NCBI GenBank assembly: GCA_032629725.1 | Contig: JAFEVB010000023.1 | Span: 1-64,000 of the forward strand | Reading direction: 5' to 3' | DNA from: Gremmenia infestans | Taxonomy: Eukaryota > Ascomycota > Leotiomycetes > Helotiales > Hamatocanthoscyphaceae | DNA: 64,000 bases | Shown: in pieces, positions 60,522 to 64,000 of the stretch | Numbering within the stretch: position 1 is the stretch's first letter | Layout: every line of letters starts with the position of its first letter | Translations under genes and position numbers: made by a program | Notes under the pieces: model-generated | What the model saw: only the letters and a program-made list of their open reading frames with translations | What the model was told of the DNA's origin: nothing | The model's database searches: none

Positions 60522-61976
60522 ATGACGGCCCCTTCCTCGAGCTCTGATGGAACCTACCCCTCCAGCGATAGCGATACCGAGAGCAGCACAACAAACTACG
60601 GGCACTATAGCTATCCGGGAGAGGAGCCTGTCTATCGCGAAGGCTTGCTGACTTGGGCCAAATCCACGCTGAAGGATGAGGATATAATCACTGTTACGAA
60701 GGATGAGGGGAACGAATACACCATCTTCAGTCTCGCGCCGGCAGATCCTGACGGGAAGGGACGCCTTTATGAACTGCGAACAACAGTCTTGACGCTGCTC
60801 CCCCAGGCATTCCTTGATAAGCATCTTTTTACGACTCTGCCGCAGCATCTCCTGCCACCAAACACCCTACATGTCCTTATCTCGACACTGTCAGGAACAG
60901 GTCTGGCGCCGGACTTCTTTGATGAAGTCTTACACCCACTCTTGAAGGCCGTAGGATTAGCAGACTCTAGTTATGTTGTTCTGCGGACCAAGAGTACAGA
61001 ATCAGTCAAGGAGTTCGCAAGATCACGCCTGCTGGCTGGGGCCAATGCGGGATCGGTGCAGACTGTGTTGATGCTGAGCGGAGATGGGGGGATGGTAGAC
61101 ACGATCAACGGGCTGCTGGAAGAGGAGTCAAGATCAAGGTATTTCTCACGTCCTTGACCATGCGCTTTAGCTAACTCCTCCAGCAACTACGTCCCACCCG
61201 TTCTCTCCCAACTACCTCTCGGAACCGGAAATGCCCTCTTCCACTCCCTCCATCGACCCTCTCCCCTGCCTTCAATGTACATACAAGGCCTACGAACCCT
61301 CCTCCACGGCACACCCAAGCCCCTCCCCATATTCAAAGCCAGATTCTCCCCTGGCGCGAGACTTGTCACAGACGAAGGACAAACGGCTACTGCTCTCTCG
61401 AATGACACGTTGTACGGAGCAGTAGTAGCGAGCTACGGTCTCCACGCAACGCTGGTAGCAGACTCCGATACGACGGAATACCGGAAACATGGAGACAAGC
61501 GCTTCGGACTGGTCGCCAAAGATCTCCTCTTCCCCGAAGGCGGAGAGTCTCCCCACGCATACAAAGCGGACGTTGCACTGGTGAAAAACGGCAAGGACGA
61601 GGTAGTTGGTACCCGGGAACATGGCTATGTCCTTGCGAGTCTGGTTTCGAATCTCGAGAAGACATTCGCGATTTCTCCTGCTAGCAAACCACTAGATGGA
61701 CAATTACGCGTGCTTCAATTTGGACCGCTTGGTGGAGAGAAGACTATGGATGTTATGAAGGGGGCGTATGCTAATGGGACTCATGTGGAGATGGAGGAAG
61801 TGGGATATGATGCTGTGGAGGGGTTGAGGATACATTTCCTCGAAGAAGGAACGGAGTGGAAATGGAGGAGGTGTTGTATTGATGGGTTGATTGTTGGGGT
61901 AGAGGAAGGTGGCTGGATGGAGGTGCAGGTCGTTCCACGAGGGGCGGAAGCGGTGTTGGTTGTGAGTGATGTTTAA
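60522..61976 (+). CDS. Diacylglycerol/sphingoid-base kinase-like lipid kinase
   Basis: Two exons (60,522-61,138 and 61,184-61,976) with a 45-bp intron give 469 residues. The DAGK catalytic fold is marked by MLSGDGGMVDTINGLL near residues 185-200, the nucleotide-binding loop. PLGTGNALFHS follows just after the exon junction, and SYGLHATLVADSD follows later. This set is shared by diacylglycerol, ceramide and sphingosine kinases. The N-terminus is Ser-rich and no membrane segment is seen. The C-terminal strand-rich half is complete. The likely product is a lipid phosphate, but the natural lipid cannot be decided. The ATG at 60,522 is chosen over the one at 60,342 because coding-like sequence begins there. 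Confidence 0.88.
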
Positions 61977-63092
61977 ACGGCCTTCGTACGAGTATTGGGC
62001 GTGTTCAGGATATCGCGAGCTCGCGAATATGCTTCTTCTTTTTCTTCTTCTCAGTCATATACCAATGGGTGGCATCATTCGAAACAGCTAGGTCATGTTT
62101 GGCGTTGGTATATATGATAGACTTGGAATATAACACCATCAAGTCAGCTTTCTCCTGCCTTTCATTTCATTCCGCTGTAATCTACGCAGGAATTACCAAT
62201 TGCCAATTGTAGATACTTACTTATCTCAGACACGTCATCCCCGCACAGTACAGCATATCAATAACTCACAGACGAAAGCTTTGACTCCCTCTTTAATAAA
62301 ACAAATCAAAACATCCTACTACTTACTTACCCGTGATTATCCCTCAGCATGCATCCTCCCGCTCGCTGCTACGGCACACTCTATTTCACTCTTCGCCAAA
62401 TTTCGATTCGCCATGTCCGCATACCTCGCTCTGGTACCAGCAGTCCAGCCTCTCGGCCTCTTTTTGCTTTTTTGAAGAGAAAGAAAAGGTGTATGCGGCG
62501 CGAGACGATTTACAAACAGACAGGCTTTCTCAGGGGTATGTGTATAGCATTGACGTGTAGTGGTATCTTGCTTTAGTGTTCTGAACGAAGTCTTATTGTG
62601 ATGGAGAGAGGGGATGAAAATGGGAATGAAGATGAAGATGAAAATGTTTGACAGCCTGCTCGCGAGCTGAATAGAAGGTTCTCTCTTGAAAGCTGCAATG
62701 GTATTTGTGATATGGGTGATAAATCTACATCCGCCATGTAACCATTAAAAACCCCTATGGACTCCAGGAAAGAAATATAATATATAGTAAGTTCCACGCT
62801 AGGCTTACGAAATCGAATCGAATGTAATACTAATCTTTAATGATATAGTATATTTCTTCTTCTCTCATGCAGTCTTTTCACAAGCCAAGTATGCGTGGTC
62901 GAGAGAAGAGCAGACTTGTGAGAATTACCTACACGGAATATATTAGTTCCAGCTATTATCGCCAACTGGAAATCATGGCAGTACAGTATGTCCGGAGTAA
63001 CTCAGAGCTGCATGCATATGCCACCCTGATCTCAGCGTTGAATTTTCAATTTGAACCTTTTCGGGGAGAAGTATGTGACTAAAATACATATT
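61977..63092. other. Intergenic, nothing convincing
   Basis: Overlapping short frames on the plus strand at 62,200-62,576 and others up to 63,080 show no family features. No RNA or repeat is recognised. Confidence 0.45.
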
Positions 63093-63744
63093 CTACTTCG
63101 AATATGCCCGGCACGTTGGATTGGTCTCTTGCCAGAAAATGGCGAGCTGGTCTTGACCTTTCTGGAGGAAAAACATGACTGTCTTTGTTGGGATTGTAAA
63201 AGGTCCGAACATATTCTTGTTGGAAGATTTAAATGAACTCTGCCATGGACATTTGCTTCCGACAGTGTTGGCAGGGCATCGCATCGTCCAACTGAAGGCA
63301 CTTACTGTATAAGGAGATGCCTTGCCACTGTCCTCAGAGCACATTTTCAACAACACTTCGCTTGCAAGGAGCTCAAGCAGCTTGTGCACGGCACGCCGAA
63401 CCTCATTTTGGATCGTATCAGGGCCATAGATACCAAGTCTTCTATTACCGCAGTACTCCCACGATAATCCTCAGATTCCTTATACATCGGGCATGCAGCT
63501 CTAAGCTCTGGGAACTGAGGAGCGTCTTGAGCCTTCTGGGTGCTTTTGATGGAGATATTCTCGAATGTGGTGCTGCACTCTTTTACCCAGTGGGCCAGTT
63601 TCTTTCGATTCTGCGACTCTTGGAGTTAAGAACATCCTCTGCAACACGTGTTTTGATGCTATTTCGACCAACGACTATCTGCTGAGCATTGGTGAAGGCA
63701 TTAGTTTGTTCATATACAAGGAGCTTTGACTGTGTATCTGTCAT
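63093..63744 (-). pseudogene. Hypothetical protein gene with two one-base frameshifts
   Basis: From an ATG at 63,744 a coding-like frame runs through two breaks and ends at a stop at 63,093. The breaks lie at AAA near 63,600 and at GG near 63,433. In each case one extra base in the homopolymer restores continuity. A GTAAGT...CAG intron (about 63,231-63,309) removes an open but uneven stretch and keeps the frame. The product would be about 190 residues, mainly helical, with charged middle segments and no signal peptide. I recognise no family. The indel positions suggest sequencing error in a real gene, though decay cannot be excluded. Confidence 0.45.
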
Positions 63745-64000
63745 GTTTTTTGCCACGACGAGTGTAATGTATATATCAATTTGACAGGTGAGACGAAATA
63801 CTCGATTCATGGGGTGACAGCTTCCCCAGCATATATTAAAAGGATGGTGAAGAGAGAGGAAACCCAGGAAATGCGGACGAGGGGTAAAAAGTCAAACATG
63901 TGAAGCGATTCAGACTTTGCTTTGAAAAGGGGTGGAAGGGCTCGGCATTTAGGAATTCAAGATGAAAGATCGTTGTCTCTCTAATTGAAGTTTATTTGCT

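Noticed and set aside
62200..62576. Overlapping frames of 75-91 codons
   Set aside because: Three mutually overlapping frames of similar length without motifs are typical of non-coding DNA.

Overview
The window comes from a filamentous ascomycete (Pezizomycotina; class not decidable from sequence alone). The intact genes have short introns, mostly 44-155 bp, with GTAAGT-like donors, CTAAC-like branch sites and CAG/TAG acceptors. The gene families are typically fungal: an OPT transporter, a cAMP-receptor-like GPCR, secreted glycoside hydrolases, MFS permeases and a Mid2-like surface protein.

The dominant structural fact is a fold-back. Bases 1 to about 23,860 carry no intact gene. They are a highly error-rich, reverse-complement copy of bases about 23,860 to 41,765. 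I matched the arms by eye at more than 20 anchor points, from the left end (1-115 against 41,685-41,765) to a turn at about 23.86 kb. Exons, introns and intergenic DNA are mirrored alike. The left arm is about one third longer than the right, is full of one-base indels, and contains all of the window's long poly-C runs. The simplest reading is an uncorrected, chimeric fold-back long read at a contig end. If so, the true sequence starts near 23.86 kb. A real but decayed inverted duplication is the alternative. Nothing left of 23.86 kb should be taken as independent genes.

Right of the turn the layout is as follows. 23.9-26.4 kb is AT-rich, RIP-like DNA with the C-terminal relic of a GMC oxidoreductase. 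26.5-32.5 kb holds an inositol-monophosphatase family enzyme, a one-TM protein, a C2H2 zinc-finger gene with a one-base frameshift, an F-box-like pseudogene and a Mid2-like surface protein. 34.8-38.0 kb is a full-length oligopeptide transporter. 38.7-49.2 kb is a carbohydrate block: a cytosolic YicI-like GH31 alpha-xylosidase divergent from a secreted GH3 enzyme, then an MFS sugar porter and a secreted GH5 beta-1,6-glucanase-like enzyme. 51.2-54.6 kb holds a secreted DUF1343/NamZ-type (GH171) protein and a cAMP-receptor-like GPCR. 56.0-57.8 kb is an ACS-family (Dal5/Tna1-like) permease. A tRNA-Glu(UUC) with an 11-nt intron lies at 59.4 kb, a diacylglycerol/sphingoid-base kinase-like protein at 60.5-62.0 kb, and a hypothetical gene with two frameshifts at 63.1-63.7 kb.

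Working hypothesis for the carbohydrate block: the secreted GH3 releases isoprimeverose from xyloglucan oligosaccharides, the sugar porter imports it, and the cytosolic GH31 splits it into xylose and glucose. This is inference from family membership and synteny, not shown by the sequence.
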